A DNA stretch of 30,659 nucleotides from Bacteroidales bacterium (GCA_900755985.1 CAAEIL010000177.1:1-30659); one strand, 5' to 3'. Shown: positions 1-8,841, numbered from the stretch's first letter. A program made the numbers and translations. The notes: a model not told the origin generated them from the sequence alone.

Positions 1-800
1 CACTCCACGTCGGCGTTCATAAGCATGGCTATGGTCTTCAGCGTGTCAGCCATGGAAACCTCGGTCCCCGTAGCGATGTTGATTTCGCGCCCTATGACCT
101 CGTCGCCGGCTTCGGCAAGGGCAAGGAATCCGCGCACGGTGTCGGCCACGTAGTTAAAGTCGCGTGTAGGCGTCAGGTCGCCGACATGTATCTGGCGCCG
201 ACCGGTAGCTATTTGACCTATGATGGTGGGAATAATGGCACGGGCGCTCTGTCGCGGACCGTATGTGTTGAAAGGCCGGGCTATGACAACAGGCAGGTCG
301 AAAGCGTTGAAGAACGACTTGGCTATGGCGTCGGCGGCGATTTTTGTCGCCGAATATGGCGACTGGGGCTGCCGGGGATGTTTTTCGTCGATAGGCACAT
401 ACTGCGCGGTGCCGTAGACCTCGCTTGTCGACGTGACGATGAGTCGGTCAAGGCCCAGATCGCGGGCGGCCTGACACATGTTCAGCGTACCTTTGATATT
501 GGTGTCGACATAGCTGTCGGGGGCGACATAGCTGTACGGTATGGCTATGAGTGCGGCAAGATGGAAAGCCGTGCCTACGCCACGGCATATCTCGCGGCAG
601 TAGTTGGGGTAGCGGACATCGCCCCAGACCACTTCGAGACGCTCGTTGCAAATACCTTCGAGCCAGCCCCAGTAGTTGAACGAGTTATACTGGCTCAGGG
701 CGCGTACTTTGTATCCTTTGGCCAGAAGGAGCTCGACAAGATGCGAGCCTATAAATCCGTCGGCGCCGGTGACGAGGACGGTTTTGTTTTTGTCTATCAT
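1..800 (-). CDS. LegB-like NAD-dependent nucleotide-sugar 4,6-dehydratase (partial, C-terminus outside window)
   Basis: This is a short-chain dehydrogenase/reductase of the extended nucleotide-sugar type, open from its ATG at 798-800 to the left edge (about 266 of an expected 320-340 residues). The N-terminus has the Rossmann motif VTGADGFIGSHL (residues 9-20). Further on are a catalytic TSTSEVYG segment, the YSATK pair of the YxxxK motif, and RPFNTYGPRQSARAIIPT, typical of the LegB family (UDP-N-acetylglucosamine 4,6-dehydratase of legionaminic or related nonulosonate and bacillosamine-type sugar pathways). The expected reaction is NAD-assisted 4,6-dehydration of a UDP- or GDP-linked hexosamine in the cytoplasm. 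The start overlaps the stop of the upstream lipoprotein gene by four bases (ATGA), so the two are probably translationally coupled. With the Wzi-like gene upstream this points to capsule or surface glycan synthesis. The exact sugar substrate cannot be read from the sequence. Confidence 0.88.
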   Translation of the reverse strand, partial: MIDKNKTVLVTGADGFIGSHLVELLLAKGYKVRALSQYNSFNYWGWLEGICNERLEVVWGDVRYPNYCREICRGVGTAFHLAALIAIPYSYVAPDSYVDTNIKGTLNMCQAARDLGLDRLIVTSTSEVYGTAQYVPIDEKHPRQPQSPYSATKIAADAIAKSFFNAFDLPVVIARPFNTYGPRQSARAIIPTIIGQIATGRRQIHVGDLTPTRDFNYVADTVRGFLALAEAGDEVIGREINIATGTEVSMADTLKTIAMLMNADVE

Positions 801-1264
801 AATTTGATTTTACGTAATGAATATGTCAGCCGCGAGTCGTCGGCAAGCATAGTGGTGATTGTAAGTCGCGACGAGTTATACTCGACGATATCGAAAGTGG
901 TGACTCCGGCCGGAAAATGGATTTTTTCAGGAGCCTGATATGCGCCCGTTCCCGGTACGTTGCTGTCGTCGCTGTGCATGAAGTCAAAAGTGATGGTACC
1001 GTCGCCCATGGTCCAAGTGCCGTGAGTAGTTGTACTGACGGGAACATGGTTGATGTAGGTCTGCTCTATGCCGATGATATTGTTCTGAAAATACCAGGTG
1101 ACGAAATTGGAGCCGTCGTCAGACCAGTCGGTGACTTCCTCGCCGTCAATGTCGACACTTTCAAGTTGCCACGAACCGTACAGATGGCCGATGTCGCCGT
1201 TGTTTGTAACGCATCCCGACAGAGCCAGCAGCGGCAGAATCAACAATATTCTTATAAGTCTCAT
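797..1264 (-). CDS. Small lipocalin-like outer-membrane/periplasmic lipoprotein
   Basis: A 155-residue protein with a lipoprotein signal peptide: basic MRLIR, a hydrophobic core and lipobox LALSGC with Cys18 as the lipidation site. The rest resembles the small lipocalin-like proteins common in Bacteroidales: GSWQLESVDIDGEEV near residue 30, several alternating beta-strand segments, and a TYSLRKI ending typical of a closing barrel strand. No catalytic residues are evident, so a ligand-binding or structural envelope role is inferred only. The gene follows the Wzi-like gene by 66 bases. Its TGA overlaps the ATG of the LegB-like dehydratase, which suggests co-translation. I saw no TAnnTTTG promoter in the 66-base gap, so it is probably transcribed from the promoter ahead of the Wzi-like gene. 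The specific family is uncertain. Confidence 0.8.
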   Translation of the reverse strand: MRLIRILLILPLLALSGCVTNNGDIGHLYGSWQLESVDIDGEEVTDWSDDGSNFVTWYFQNNIIGIEQTYINHVPVSTTTHGTWTMGDGTITFDFMHSDDSNVPGTGAYQAPEKIHFPAGVTTFDIVEYNSSRLTITTMLADDSRLTYSLRKIKL

Positions 1265-1330
1265 AATCTTGAAAAATCAGCAATAGAATAAAAACATTTA
1301 CAAGCAAGCGTGGTACTCGGGTTCTGAGTG

Positions 1331-2878
1331 TCAGCGTCCGAAGCTCAGCGAGCCGCGGTAACGCGCCGTAACGAGCGCGCCGAAGTTGTCACCACGCAGA
1401 CTTCCGGCGTCAAAAGCCATCTGAGCGCCAAGTTCGAACCCGCGCCACAGTCTGTCGGCATGCCACAGAGCGGCTACCGACGCCGATGTGTTGTGAAGCG
1501 TGCACGGCCAGCTGTTGTTGCCGTTGCCACGGGCTACCTGATAGCTGATTTTGACAATCCAGTCGAGGGAGGGCGTAAAGTTGCCTTCAGCGGCGGCGTG
1601 GAAACCGCGTGATATGTTTTGGGCAAACTGGGGATAGCCGTTGACGTTATAGACAGGACTGAGAATGAATGGCGTACCTATGGCCATGCCGTAATTGGCA
1701 TGGGCGTTGAAAGTCGAGTTGTTGTAATATCGGTCGCAGCCAGTAGCCTCAGTGGTGATGGTAGTTCCGGGCTTGTCGCTCGGAGCCCAGTGCATGGGGC
1801 CGCTTTGGTCGCGGAAGTCGACATATTCGATAACCGCACCGCTTATGATACCTTTACCGGGCTTTTTCCATTCGATGCCCCAAAGGCCGTCCCATTTGTT
1901 GCGCTTGCCCATTGACGAGCCGTCCTCCCAGAACCACGAGAAGTAACCGGAGAGTTCGCTGCCGTCAGGCAGCCTATAACGGGCCTTGAAATCCCACGAC
2001 CCTAAGTGAGAGCCTTCGACAAAGCCGTCGCCGTTGTCAAGACCGGGAATAAACATCTGCCAGAATGTCTTGATTTTCTCAGGGTTGTCGTAAGTGCTCA
2101 TAAGCTTGCCGTTGTTGTAGAACTTTGTGGTGCCTCCGAACATTCCGGCAGCCTGGGCGCCTATTGTCACCGAAAAGCGCTCGGTGGGTTTGGTGCGGAA
2201 ATATGCACGCTTATAGGTGTAGAGTGCGCCGGTGCACAGATGCGAGTTGAAGTCATTGTACTGGTTGCGCAGGTAATCGTTGTCGGCAAATTTGCCATAG
2301 CCTATGCAACCCTCTATCTGCACCCATCCACGTGTGAAGGGGATGTCCTGAAAATCGACAAATCCGGCTGTCACCATAGCTATCGGCCGCGAGTTGTTGC
2401 TTTGCACCAGATCGCCCGACGAAAGACGGTTGTCAACAAGATGCGACTGCTGATTTTTCATACCTGCGGTAAGGAAAACGCCACGGTATTTCACTTCGGC
2501 ATAAAGTTGCTGTAGCCATATCGGGGCCGGCCCTACGCGGTGGGTAGTCCAACTCTGCGACGCCTCATCAAAGCGGTCGTATAGTGCCTTATGATTATAT
2601 CCGGTGATGGCCTCTACGCCGGCGCCCCAGCTGAAGCGGCGGTTCAAATCAAGATTGCGGTGCGCTTCAAGGTCAAGGGAGACCTGATTCTTGGCAATGG
2701 TACGACCGTAATTCCACGAGCCTATCATATAAGGTGCAAAGCGTCCCGACGAGGCAACGGCGTTTACAGTCGCACTATATTCTATATCGGCTGCCACTTG
2801 CGTCGAGTCGGTACTCTGAGACAACATTGTCGCCGGAATCAGGACTCCGGCTGCCAGTATTTTCAGTTTAAGGTACAT
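1331..2878 (-). CDS. Wzi-family capsule assembly outer-membrane protein
   Basis: A 515-residue protein when started at the ATG at 2876-2878. That start gives a clean signal peptide (MYLKLKILAAGVLIPATMLSQ), and it lies about 12 bases after the transcription start predicted from the promoter at 2896-2927. The frame stays open upstream to 2959, but that extension would be cytoplasm-like and would cross the promoter. The mature protein is rich in aromatic, alternating beta-strand segments (for example WVQIEGCIGYGKF, LYTYKRAYFR, SGYFSWFWEDG) and ends in ARYRGSLSFGR, as expected for an outer-membrane beta-barrel. It matches the overall pattern of the Bacteroidota 'capsule assembly Wzi family', which relates to the E. 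coli surface lectin that anchors group 1 capsule. It leads the operon with the lipoprotein and the LegB-like dehydratase. Binding of capsule or exopolysaccharide at the cell surface is inferred from the family. Confidence 0.78.
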   Translation of the reverse strand: MYLKLKILAAGVLIPATMLSQSTDSTQVAADIEYSATVNAVASSGRFAPYMIGSWNYGRTIAKNQVSLDLEAHRNLDLNRRFSWGAGVEAITGYNHKALYDRFDEASQSWTTHRVGPAPIWLQQLYAEVKYRGVFLTAGMKNQQSHLVDNRLSSGDLVQSNNSRPIAMVTAGFVDFQDIPFTRGWVQIEGCIGYGKFADNDYLRNQYNDFNSHLCTGALYTYKRAYFRTKPTERFSVTIGAQAAGMFGGTTKFYNNGKLMSTYDNPEKIKTFWQMFIPGLDNGDGFVEGSHLGSWDFKARYRLPDGSELSGYFSWFWEDGSSMGKRNKWDGLWGIEWKKPGKGIISGAVIEYVDFRDQSGPMHWAPSDKPGTTITTEATGCDRYYNNSTFNAHANYGMAIGTPFILSPVYNVNGYPQFAQNISRGFHAAAEGNFTPSLDWIVKISYQVARGNGNNSWPCTLHNTSASVAALWHADRLWRGFELGAQMAFDAGSLRGDNFGALVTARYRGSLSFGR

Positions 2879-2895
2879 AATCAGAACATTTGCCC

Positions 2896-2927
2896 CAAAG
2901 GTACATAAAATCGCCCATACAGACAAA
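2896..2927 (-). promoter_or_regulatory. Promoter of the Wzi-like/lipoprotein/LegB-like operon
   Basis: Read on the minus strand, the -7 box is TACCTTTG (2896-2903), an exact match to the Bacteroidota TAnnTTTG consensus. A TTTG -33 element (2924-2927) lies 20 bases upstream. Predicted transcription starts near 2890, giving a leader of about 12 bases to the ATG at 2878. Confidence 0.75.
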
Positions 2928-3051
2928 TCCGCCGTAATCGGCAAGTCGTGGCAAGTCATGACATCCGAAGCCCTTTTATCTACCCACAGACTGAGTATGG
3001 ACCTGCCATCAGCTAAAATTTTTAAGTTTTTGTTGATTTTTTTAATAAAAT

Positions 3052-3082
3052 TTTGTTTATAAGCTCTAAAACATTAATTTTG
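3052..3082 (+). promoter_or_regulatory. Promoter of the GHL10-like glycosidase gene
   Basis: TTTG at 3052-3055 is separated by 19 bases from TAATTTTG at 3075-3082, an excellent Bacteroidota sigma-ABfr type promoter. Transcription is expected to start near 3089, leaving a leader of about 145 bases before the ATG at 3233. Confidence 0.75.
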
Positions 3083-3232
3083 CCAAAAATCTGATTTTAG
3101 ACAACCTTGAATTTAAATTCAGTTCGCTGATTTGCGGTTCTTCCGTCACACTAAAACAAAAGCCAACTTTAACCTTACACGAAGACACACCCGGTGCCCG
3201 CACCACGAGTCTTCGTCTTTGTTTTTTGCATT

Positions 3233-6200
3233 ATGACTACGCTATCCTATCTTTTTCGTCATTTCGTTGTATCACTTTTGGCAATGGTAACAATTTTACC
3301 GATATTGGCCGAGACTCCTCCGAAGCGAGAAATGCGCGGTGTATGGGTGACACCCATCGTCGGTGACTGGCCATCTTCGCCGGGACTGAGTCTTAGCGCT
3401 CAGAAAGCCGAAGTTGTCACCATACTCAACAACATGCAGAAGAACAACATGAATACGGTCTTCGTACACATGCGTCCATACGCAGACCGACTGTACACAC
3501 GCAACTCATACACTGAGAACGGTGTCGTGGTTACCACTTACGACCATACAAGCAAGTATGTTACTACCAATAAATCTCGCCGCGGAACAATCGAAACTTA
3601 TACCGAAAATGGCGTCACAAAGGACATTCTCGATTATTGGATAGAGGAGGCCCACAAACGGGGCATCGAATTTTACGCATGGCTCAACCCGTACCGTACA
3701 CATAAAGATTACTACAAAACCGGCGAGGGCGAACTCAATTGGATTATCTCGGCAACAGTAGAGGATAGCAAGGGCAACAAGGTAACAAGCTATATTTTTG
3801 ACCCGAGCAATATCAATGCACAGACACGAATTCAGAATACCTGCCGTGTGCTTACACACAATTACGACATCGATGGAATTGTATTCGACGACTATTTCTA
3901 TCTTCAGGGGCAAGGCACTGACTCTAAAGCCGACGATTATTCGACATGGCAAAATTCCGGCAGCGGCCTTTCATTCAAAAACTGGCGTTTGGAGAATACA
4001 TTTCATATCGTGCAGACCTGCCATGACGCAATACATGCCATAAAACCTTACGTTCGCTTTGCGGTAGCGCCTTCCGGAACATTTTACAAAGGCATGACCA
4101 ATGCTGAGAAAGTTGCTCTCGGTTCGATAAACAGTTACACCGATCCCACATATGGTATCACAACCGGCAGTAGTCTTTATGACGCCAACGATGACTATCT
4201 CTATGCCGATCCTATGCGTTGGCTTCGCGAAAAAGCCGTCGATTTCCTGTCACCACAGCTATATTGGCCCGATACACATGAAACAAACAAATTTACACCT
4301 ATGTCGGCGTGGTACTCACGAGTGGCAAATTATTTCGGCGTACCCATATTACCCTCTTTAGGAGCCTATAAACCTTGGACATCAAACAACGAAGCAGGAA
4401 ACATAATGCTCAACGAAGAGGTTATCCACCACCGGGCCAACAATGTCGACCATCGCCTCGGCGTAATATTCTATTCAAGCAAAAATGTTGTCGGGCCCGC
4501 ATACACAGATCTTGGCACGTATCTCTCAAACAACACATTCACAGCACCGTCCGCAGTGCCGGAGATGAGCAGTCAGAAGGCCACCGACCCGGGAACTGTA
4601 AAAAATCTCGCCCGCAACTGGAAAACGCTGACTTGGGATGCTCTTAGCAGCAATATCCGCTATCTTGTCTATGCCATACCTAACACCGTAAAAGAATCAG
4701 ACGCAATAGATCCGGTTTACGGCGGTATCAAAGGCGAATATCTGATTTCGCATGTCCTTTATAATACGACTACTGTAACTCTGGACAAGGAATATCCCTC
4801 GCAATGGTGGTACGCCGTGGCACCGCTCGATCGCTATGGCAAGGAGTGGCCTTATACTATTTTGGGCAAACCCGCCGTCGAAGCTGAAGTATCGCTGACT
4901 TCGCCGGCAAACGCAGCAAGAGCCGCATGGTCACAGACTTTCACCTACACCGGAACTTCGGGCGCCACATTCAAATTCGAACTGGCCGAAGACGCCACTT
5001 TCGCCAAAGTTGTCAAAAGCCAGAATTCGACCGCCACATCGTGTACCGTCGATTTCGGCACTCTCGCCCTCGACAAGACTTATTACTGGAGAGTGACAGC
5101 GTCAAAGACCGGATACTCAGACAAGACTTCCGAGACACGGACCGTCAAATCACTGTTGCCGGAGCCACTCAATGCCGTGACTCTCGTTTCGCCGGCAAAC
5201 GGCGCCAAAGCTGCAATGAGCCAGGAGTTTGTCTGGGATGCCGCCGACCCCGCCGACCGTTATATCCTTGAAATTTCGCGCGACGCTAATTTTGCCAGCG
5301 CCAACACTATAACCACCACAAACACCCGAGCAACCGTCGACCTGTCGGAATATGACCGCGAAAGCACATATTACTGGCGCGTGCGCTCGCAAAAAAGCCA
5401 CTGTGCCGACGCCGTATCCCAAGTGCGCAGCTTCATTACCCCCGAGACTCCCGTCCTCTCCGGCCCCCGCCTTTGGGAACCGCGCGGAGGCATAACCGTT
5501 ACGGGTGACTTCTGCTTTACGGCCGAAGTAGTACAATATGCCACGACGTATGTCCTCGAAGTCTCAACAGACCCCAACTTTGCCGACGGCAAAATATACC
5601 TGACTTCGACATACACCAAAAATGCCGTCAATTCTTCGGACTGGAGATATTTCGAGTCTGAACTCACCTCGGGCAACTATTGCGTACAATATTCCGTGCC
5701 TCTGAATCTTTTCGACAACGGCACTTATTACTGGCGTGTACGCGTCAGCACAAACGACAGCAAATTCAAACCGGGATGCTCGCTGACCGAAAAATTCGTA
5801 GTCGGCAACGGCAACACCTCGTCCGACTATATCCCCTACCGTGACCCACAGTCATACGACGGAAAGGAGACACTGCAGTTTGTCAACCTTTGGGTACGCA
5901 ATGCATCGAACAACCCACTTGGGCTTGATGAAACCGACACTCGCGACATGACTGCCCGCGGCGACCGGAACGGCGACCAGAACGGCCTTGACATCGTATA
6001 TATTGTCGACCGCAACAGCAATGTCCTTCACCGGTACAACGGTGCTACCGGACAATCGCTTTCAGACCTCAGGCTCTCATTTGACGACAACTACAACACC
6101 ACTGGCGGATACTCCCTAAACGGTATCCTTGTTGACGACGACAATAATCTGATAGTACATAATCTTGCTCTTCAAGCAGTTACCAACAAAAACCTTACAC

Positions 6201-7114
6201 TGGGCAAAGTTAACATTGCCACCGGCTTTGTCACCACAGTATTCTCTCAGAATCCCGGACATCGCACCGATCATGTATCGCTTGTGGGAAGCGTCGACGG
6301 CAATTACACCTTGTTTGCAATAGGCTCACGCGAAAATAACAAAAACTACGTCTGCCGATGGAAAAATAAAGGAGCACAACAGACAATGTTACTTAACGAT
6401 TTCGGTCCCGCGCCGCGTATCGAAGCCATAGACAGTGACGTATTCTTTGTTGACGGATACCAGGCCACACCACAACGATTCAAATTTGTCAACAACACCA
6501 CAAGCGCGCAAAACGCCACAGCCACCGCACCTTCAAGCCTCAGCCTCGAAACTCTGGGCAATGGCATGGCCCACTTCTATCACGACGGCCAGCAATATAT
6601 GGTATTTGCCAACGGCACCGACGACTCACCGTCCAACGGATGGAAAATAGTTCGTGACAAAGACTTTATCAATGACTTCAGCGCACCTACCATCTACTGG
6701 ACATTCCCCAAAGACGGCATTGGTTACGGAAAACACTCATCCTTGGACCACGGCATGCCCGTTGCTGTCGTACAACGCAACGCCATGGGGCAGATAACCC
6801 GCTCGGCCAGCACACAGACAAGCACAGTCTATGCATACCGCTCGGGCAGCGGTCTGGCCGCATACACCATGGCTACACGCCATACGACCGGTGTCGATGA
6901 AGTCGCCGCAGAGATCTTTAAGCCGCAGTTCACCGGCCATGATATTGACTTCGGCTGCAAAGTCGACGCATACGCCGTGTACGATATTCAGGGGCGCCTG
7001 CTTCAGGCCGGCAGCCAATGCTACTCGGCAGAGACCGCCATTCCTGCCGGTGTCTATATCATCCGCGCCAAAAAAGACAACCAAATCCTGACCAGCCGTA
7101 TCGCCATCCGCTGA
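3233..7114 (+). CDS. Large secreted GHL10-family glycosidase-like protein with Ig/FN3 repeats and C-terminal sorting-like domain
   Basis: The protein has 1293 residues from the ATG at 3233, which begins directly with a signal peptide (MTTLSYLFRHFVVSLLAMV...LAE). An in-frame GTG at 3194 is less likely. Residues about 31-430 form a GHL10 (DUF187-type) TIM-barrel glycoside hydrolase-like domain: it opens with REMRGVWVTP, contains FYAWLNPYRTH, and has DGIVFDDYFY near residue 214, the family's conserved acidic strand. An FN3-like region follows (about 440-540). Next come three related Ig/FN3-like repeats starting near 556, 651 and 739, marked by LTSPAN/LVSPAN and TYYWRV. A distinct beta-rich segment (about 862-1215, with YIVDRNSNVLHRYNG) could be a propeller. 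The last 60 residues (YAVYDIQGRLL ... IPAGVYIIRAKKDNQ) resemble a type A sorting domain of the type IX secretion system. Hydrolysis of a peptidoglycan-like or other glycan is inferred; the substrate is unknown. Confidence 0.85.
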   Translation: MTTLSYLFRHFVVSLLAMVTILPILAETPPKREMRGVWVTPIVGDWPSSPGLSLSAQKAEVVTILNNMQKNNMNTVFVHMRPYADRLYTRNSYTENGVVVTTYDHTSKYVTTNKSRRGTIETYTENGVTKDILDYWIEEAHKRGIEFYAWLNPYRTHKDYYKTGEGELNWIISATVEDSKGNKVTSYIFDPSNINAQTRIQNTCRVLTHNYDIDGIVFDDYFYLQGQGTDSKADDYSTWQNSGSGLSFKNWRLENTFHIVQTCHDAIHAIKPYVRFAVAPSGTFYKGMTNAEKVALGSINSYTDPTYGITTGSSLYDANDDYLYADPMRWLREKAVDFLSPQLYWPDTHETNKFTPMSAWYSRVANYFGVPILPSLGAYKPWTSNNEAGNIMLNEEVIHHRANNVDHRLGVIFYSSKNVVGPAYTDLGTYLSNNTFTAPSAVPEMSSQKATDPGTVKNLARNWKTLTWDALSSNIRYLVYAIPNTVKESDAIDPVYGGIKGEYLISHVLYNTTTVTLDKEYPSQWWYAVAPLDRYGKEWPYTILGKPAVEAEVSLTSPANAARAAWSQTFTYTGTSGATFKFELAEDATFAKVVKSQNSTATSCTVDFGTLALDKTYYWRVTASKTGYSDKTSETRTVKSLLPEPLNAVTLVSPANGAKAAMSQEFVWDAADPADRYILEISRDANFASANTITTTNTRATVDLSEYDRESTYYWRVRSQKSHCADAVSQVRSFITPETPVLSGPRLWEPRGGITVTGDFCFTAEVVQYATTYVLEVSTDPNFADGKIYLTSTYTKNAVNSSDWRYFESELTSGNYCVQYSVPLNLFDNGTYYWRVRVSTNDSKFKPGCSLTEKFVVGNGNTSSDYIPYRDPQSYDGKETLQFVNLWVRNASNNPLGLDETDTRDMTARGDRNGDQNGLDIVYIVDRNSNVLHRYNGATGQSLSDLRLSFDDNYNTTGGYSLNGILVDDDNNLIVHNLALQAVTNKNLTLGKVNIATGFVTTVFSQNPGHRTDHVSLVGSVDGNYTLFAIGSRENNKNYVCRWKNKGAQQTMLLNDFGPAPRIEAIDSDVFFVDGYQATPQRFKFVNNTTSAQNATATAPSSLSLETLGNGMAHFYHDGQQYMVFANGTDDSPSNGWKIVRDKDFINDFSAPTIYWTFPKDGIGYGKHSSLDHGMPVAVVQRNAMGQITRSASTQTSTVYAYRSGSGLAAYTMATRHTTGVDEVAAEIFKPQFTGHDIDFGCKVDAYAVYDIQGRLLQAGSQCYSAETAIPAGVYIIRAKKDNQILTSRIAIR

Positions 7115-7155
7115 CCGCCCCCTCGCGACACCGCTTCCCTGCGCCACACCCACAG

Positions 7156-7200
7156 GCGCTCCACACGAGCGCTCCCATCGCCCACAAACATTGTGGAGCG
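7156..7200 (+). repeat. Inverted repeat downstream of the GHL10-like gene
   Basis: CGCTCCACA at 7157-7165 is the exact complement of TGTGGAGCG at 7192-7200, giving a 9-bp stem with a 26-base loop. No T-run follows, so it is not a classical intrinsic terminator. The ten-base form GCGCTCCACA (7156-7165) recurs as a direct copy at 7286-7295, just before lysC. It could be a transcript 3' end structure or a protein-binding repeat. Confidence 0.45.
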
Positions 7201-7255
7201 AGCGTTAGCTTGCGGTCTCACTCTCCCTTCCATGCCGCATTTTAAAAAAAATGTG

Positions 7256-7263
7256 TAATTTTG
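7256..7263 (+). promoter_or_regulatory. Putative lysC promoter (-7 box)
   Basis: TAATTTTG at 7256-7263 matches the TAnnTTTG consensus. No TTTG is seen at the expected upstream distance. A start near 7270 would give a leader of about 35 bases, too short for a lysine riboswitch. Confidence 0.55.
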
Positions 7264-7304
7264 CACTGCCGTTGCCAATGGGCACGCGCTCCACAAAATA
7301 GAAA

Positions 7305-8618
7305 ATGAAGGTAATGAAATTCGGCGGCACTTCTGTCGGAAGTGCCCAACGCATAAAAAATGTCGCCCGCCTGGTGTCGGGCCACGGCGATTGTATCGTT
7401 GTTCTCTCGGCAATGGCCGGTACCACAAACACACTGGTCGAAATTTGCGAATATCTGGAACGCGGCAACCGCGACAGCGCTCTCGAAACACTCAACGAAC
7501 TGCAGGCGACCTACGACCGTGTAGTCGCCGAACTATTTGACGAAGACCCCTTGCGCAGGGCCGAGGCCGCAAAAGCCGTCGGACGCAGCCTGGGCATGAT
7601 TCGCTCGCTGGCGGCACTCGACTATTACGACATATACGGCAAGGACATTCTGGCCCAGGGCGAACTTATGTCAACGGCGCTGTTTCATATATATCTTCAG
7701 GGACAAGGCGAACGCTCAACCATGCTCCCGGCGCTTGACTTCATGCGCATAAACGAGAACGCCGAGCCGGACATGCCGTTCATCACCAAAAACTTAGGGC
7801 TTCTGCTCAACCAATATCCTCAGGGCGGCATATACATCACTCAGGGTTATATCTGCCGCAACGCCTCGTCGCGCGTCGACAATCTGCGTCGCGGAGGCTC
7901 GGACTACACGGCATCGCTGGTAGGCGCCGCCGTGGGAGCCGAAGAGATTCAGATTTGGACCGACATCGACGGCATGCACAATAACGACCCGCGATATGTC
8001 GAAGGCACGCGGCCTGTCTCCGAGCTACACTTCAACGAAGCTGCCGAGCTGGCATACTTTGGCGCCAAAATCCTACACCCGTCGTGTGTGCTCCCGGCAC
8101 GTCTGGCCAACATTCCCGTCAGACTGCTCAACACTCTCGAGCCCGACAAACCCGGCACACTTATCCACAACACCCCGCGTACCGGAACCATCAAGGCCGT
8201 CGCCGCCAAGGACGGGGTCACTGCCGTGCGCATCAAGTCAGGACGCATGCTCGTGGCCTATGGTTTTCTTCAGAAAATCTTCGACATCTTTTCCCGCCAC
8301 CGTACATCTATCGACATGATGGCCACCAGTGAGGTTTCGGTCACCGTCACTGTCGACAATTCAGACCGCCTTGCCGCCATCGTTGACGACCTCAAAAACT
8401 TTGGCACGGTAAGCATTGACACTGACATGACAATAATCTGCGTCGTTGGCGACCTGGACTGGCACAACCGCAGTCTCGAGGCCTCGGCAGTCAATGCCCT
8501 CGCGGGAATTCCCGTGCGTATGATTTCGTATGGCGGCTCGGACCACAATATTTCGATGCTTGTCAGCAGCGCCGACAAAGTCAGGGCACTTCGCGCATTG
8601 TCCGAAGCCCTGTTCTGA
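7305..8618 (+). CDS. lysC: Aspartate kinase (monofunctional)
   Basis: This enzyme phosphorylates L-aspartate with ATP, the first step toward lysine/diaminopimelate, threonine and methionine, in the cytoplasm. The 437 residues fit the monofunctional class. The N-terminal amino-acid kinase domain starts with KFGGTSVGS (residues 5-13) and includes RRGGSDYTASL and TDIDGMHNNDPR near residues 200-230. The C-terminal third (from about residue 305, AVAAKDGVTAVRIKSGRM onward) has the alternating pattern of a pair of ACT regulatory domains, so feedback inhibition by lysine or threonine is likely. There is no fused homoserine dehydrogenase or decarboxylase. The gene stands alone between the GHL10-like gene and a small membrane-protein gene. 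A TAATTTTG promoter box lies about 40 bases upstream. Confidence 0.95.
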   Translation: MKVMKFGGTSVGSAQRIKNVARLVSGHGDCIVVLSAMAGTTNTLVEICEYLERGNRDSALETLNELQATYDRVVAELFDEDPLRRAEAAKAVGRSLGMIRSLAALDYYDIYGKDILAQGELMSTALFHIYLQGQGERSTMLPALDFMRINENAEPDMPFITKNLGLLLNQYPQGGIYITQGYICRNASSRVDNLRRGGSDYTASLVGAAVGAEEIQIWTDIDGMHNNDPRYVEGTRPVSELHFNEAAELAYFGAKILHPSCVLPARLANIPVRLLNTLEPDKPGTLIHNTPRTGTIKAVAAKDGVTAVRIKSGRMLVAYGFLQKIFDIFSRHRTSIDMMATSEVSVTVTVDNSDRLAAIVDDLKNFGTVSIDTDMTIICVVGDLDWHNRSLEASAVNALAGIPVRMISYGGSDHNISMLVSSADKVRALRALSEALF

Positions 8619-8641
8619 CGCGCAATCCCAAACTTCGTTAA

Positions 8642-8682
8642 ATCAATATGGGTTCCGGCAATCACCTCGCGACCATATTGAT
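8642..8682. repeat. 10-bp inverted repeat downstream of lysC
   Basis: ATCAATATGG (8642-8651) and CCATATTGAT (8673-8682) are perfect complements around a 21-base loop, about 25 bases after the lysC stop. Only a short TTTT follows, 8 bases later. It may form a weak transcript-end hairpin or be a binding site; neither is proven. Confidence 0.45.
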
Positions 8683-8801
8683 AATGCTCTTTTACGTTCA
8701 ATGATGCGGCGATTCGCAGCTTCTCGGCAGGAAAATTAAGCACATTAGCCGTTTTAACTTATTTTAACTGCACAGTGCCTATTTTTTTGATAATTTTATC
8801 T

Positions 8802-8809
8802 TAATTTTG
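8802..8809 (+). promoter_or_regulatory. Putative promoter (-7 box) of the DUF5684-type gene
   Basis: TAATTTTG at 8802-8809 in an AT-rich stretch matches the Bacteroidota -7 consensus. No good TTTG lies 19-20 bases upstream. A start near 8816 would give a leader of about 26 bases. Confidence 0.55.
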
Positions 8810-8841
8810 TTCAAAATATTAACTTTTTAAACCAATCTATT

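Larger units (their letters stand above)
2879..3232. other. Divergent intergenic region
   Basis: The 354 bases between the Wzi-like gene (minus) and the GHL10-like gene (plus) hold one consensus promoter for each direction (2896-2927 and 3052-3082). The middle, about 3010-3080, is very AT-rich. From 3083 to 3232 there is a leader of about 145 bases for the plus-strand gene, in which I see no recognisable riboswitch or small gene. Confidence 0.7.

Noticed and set aside
7264..7304. Lysine riboswitch ahead of lysC
   Set aside because: The leader after the predicted start is only about 35 bases, far too short for the roughly 170-base lysine aptamer.
8270..8743. Minus-strand frame that covers the region after lysC
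   Set aside because: Most of it is antisense to lysC, and its extra N-terminal 40 residues match no family I recognise. The inverted repeat at 8642-8682 accounts for the structure seen there.
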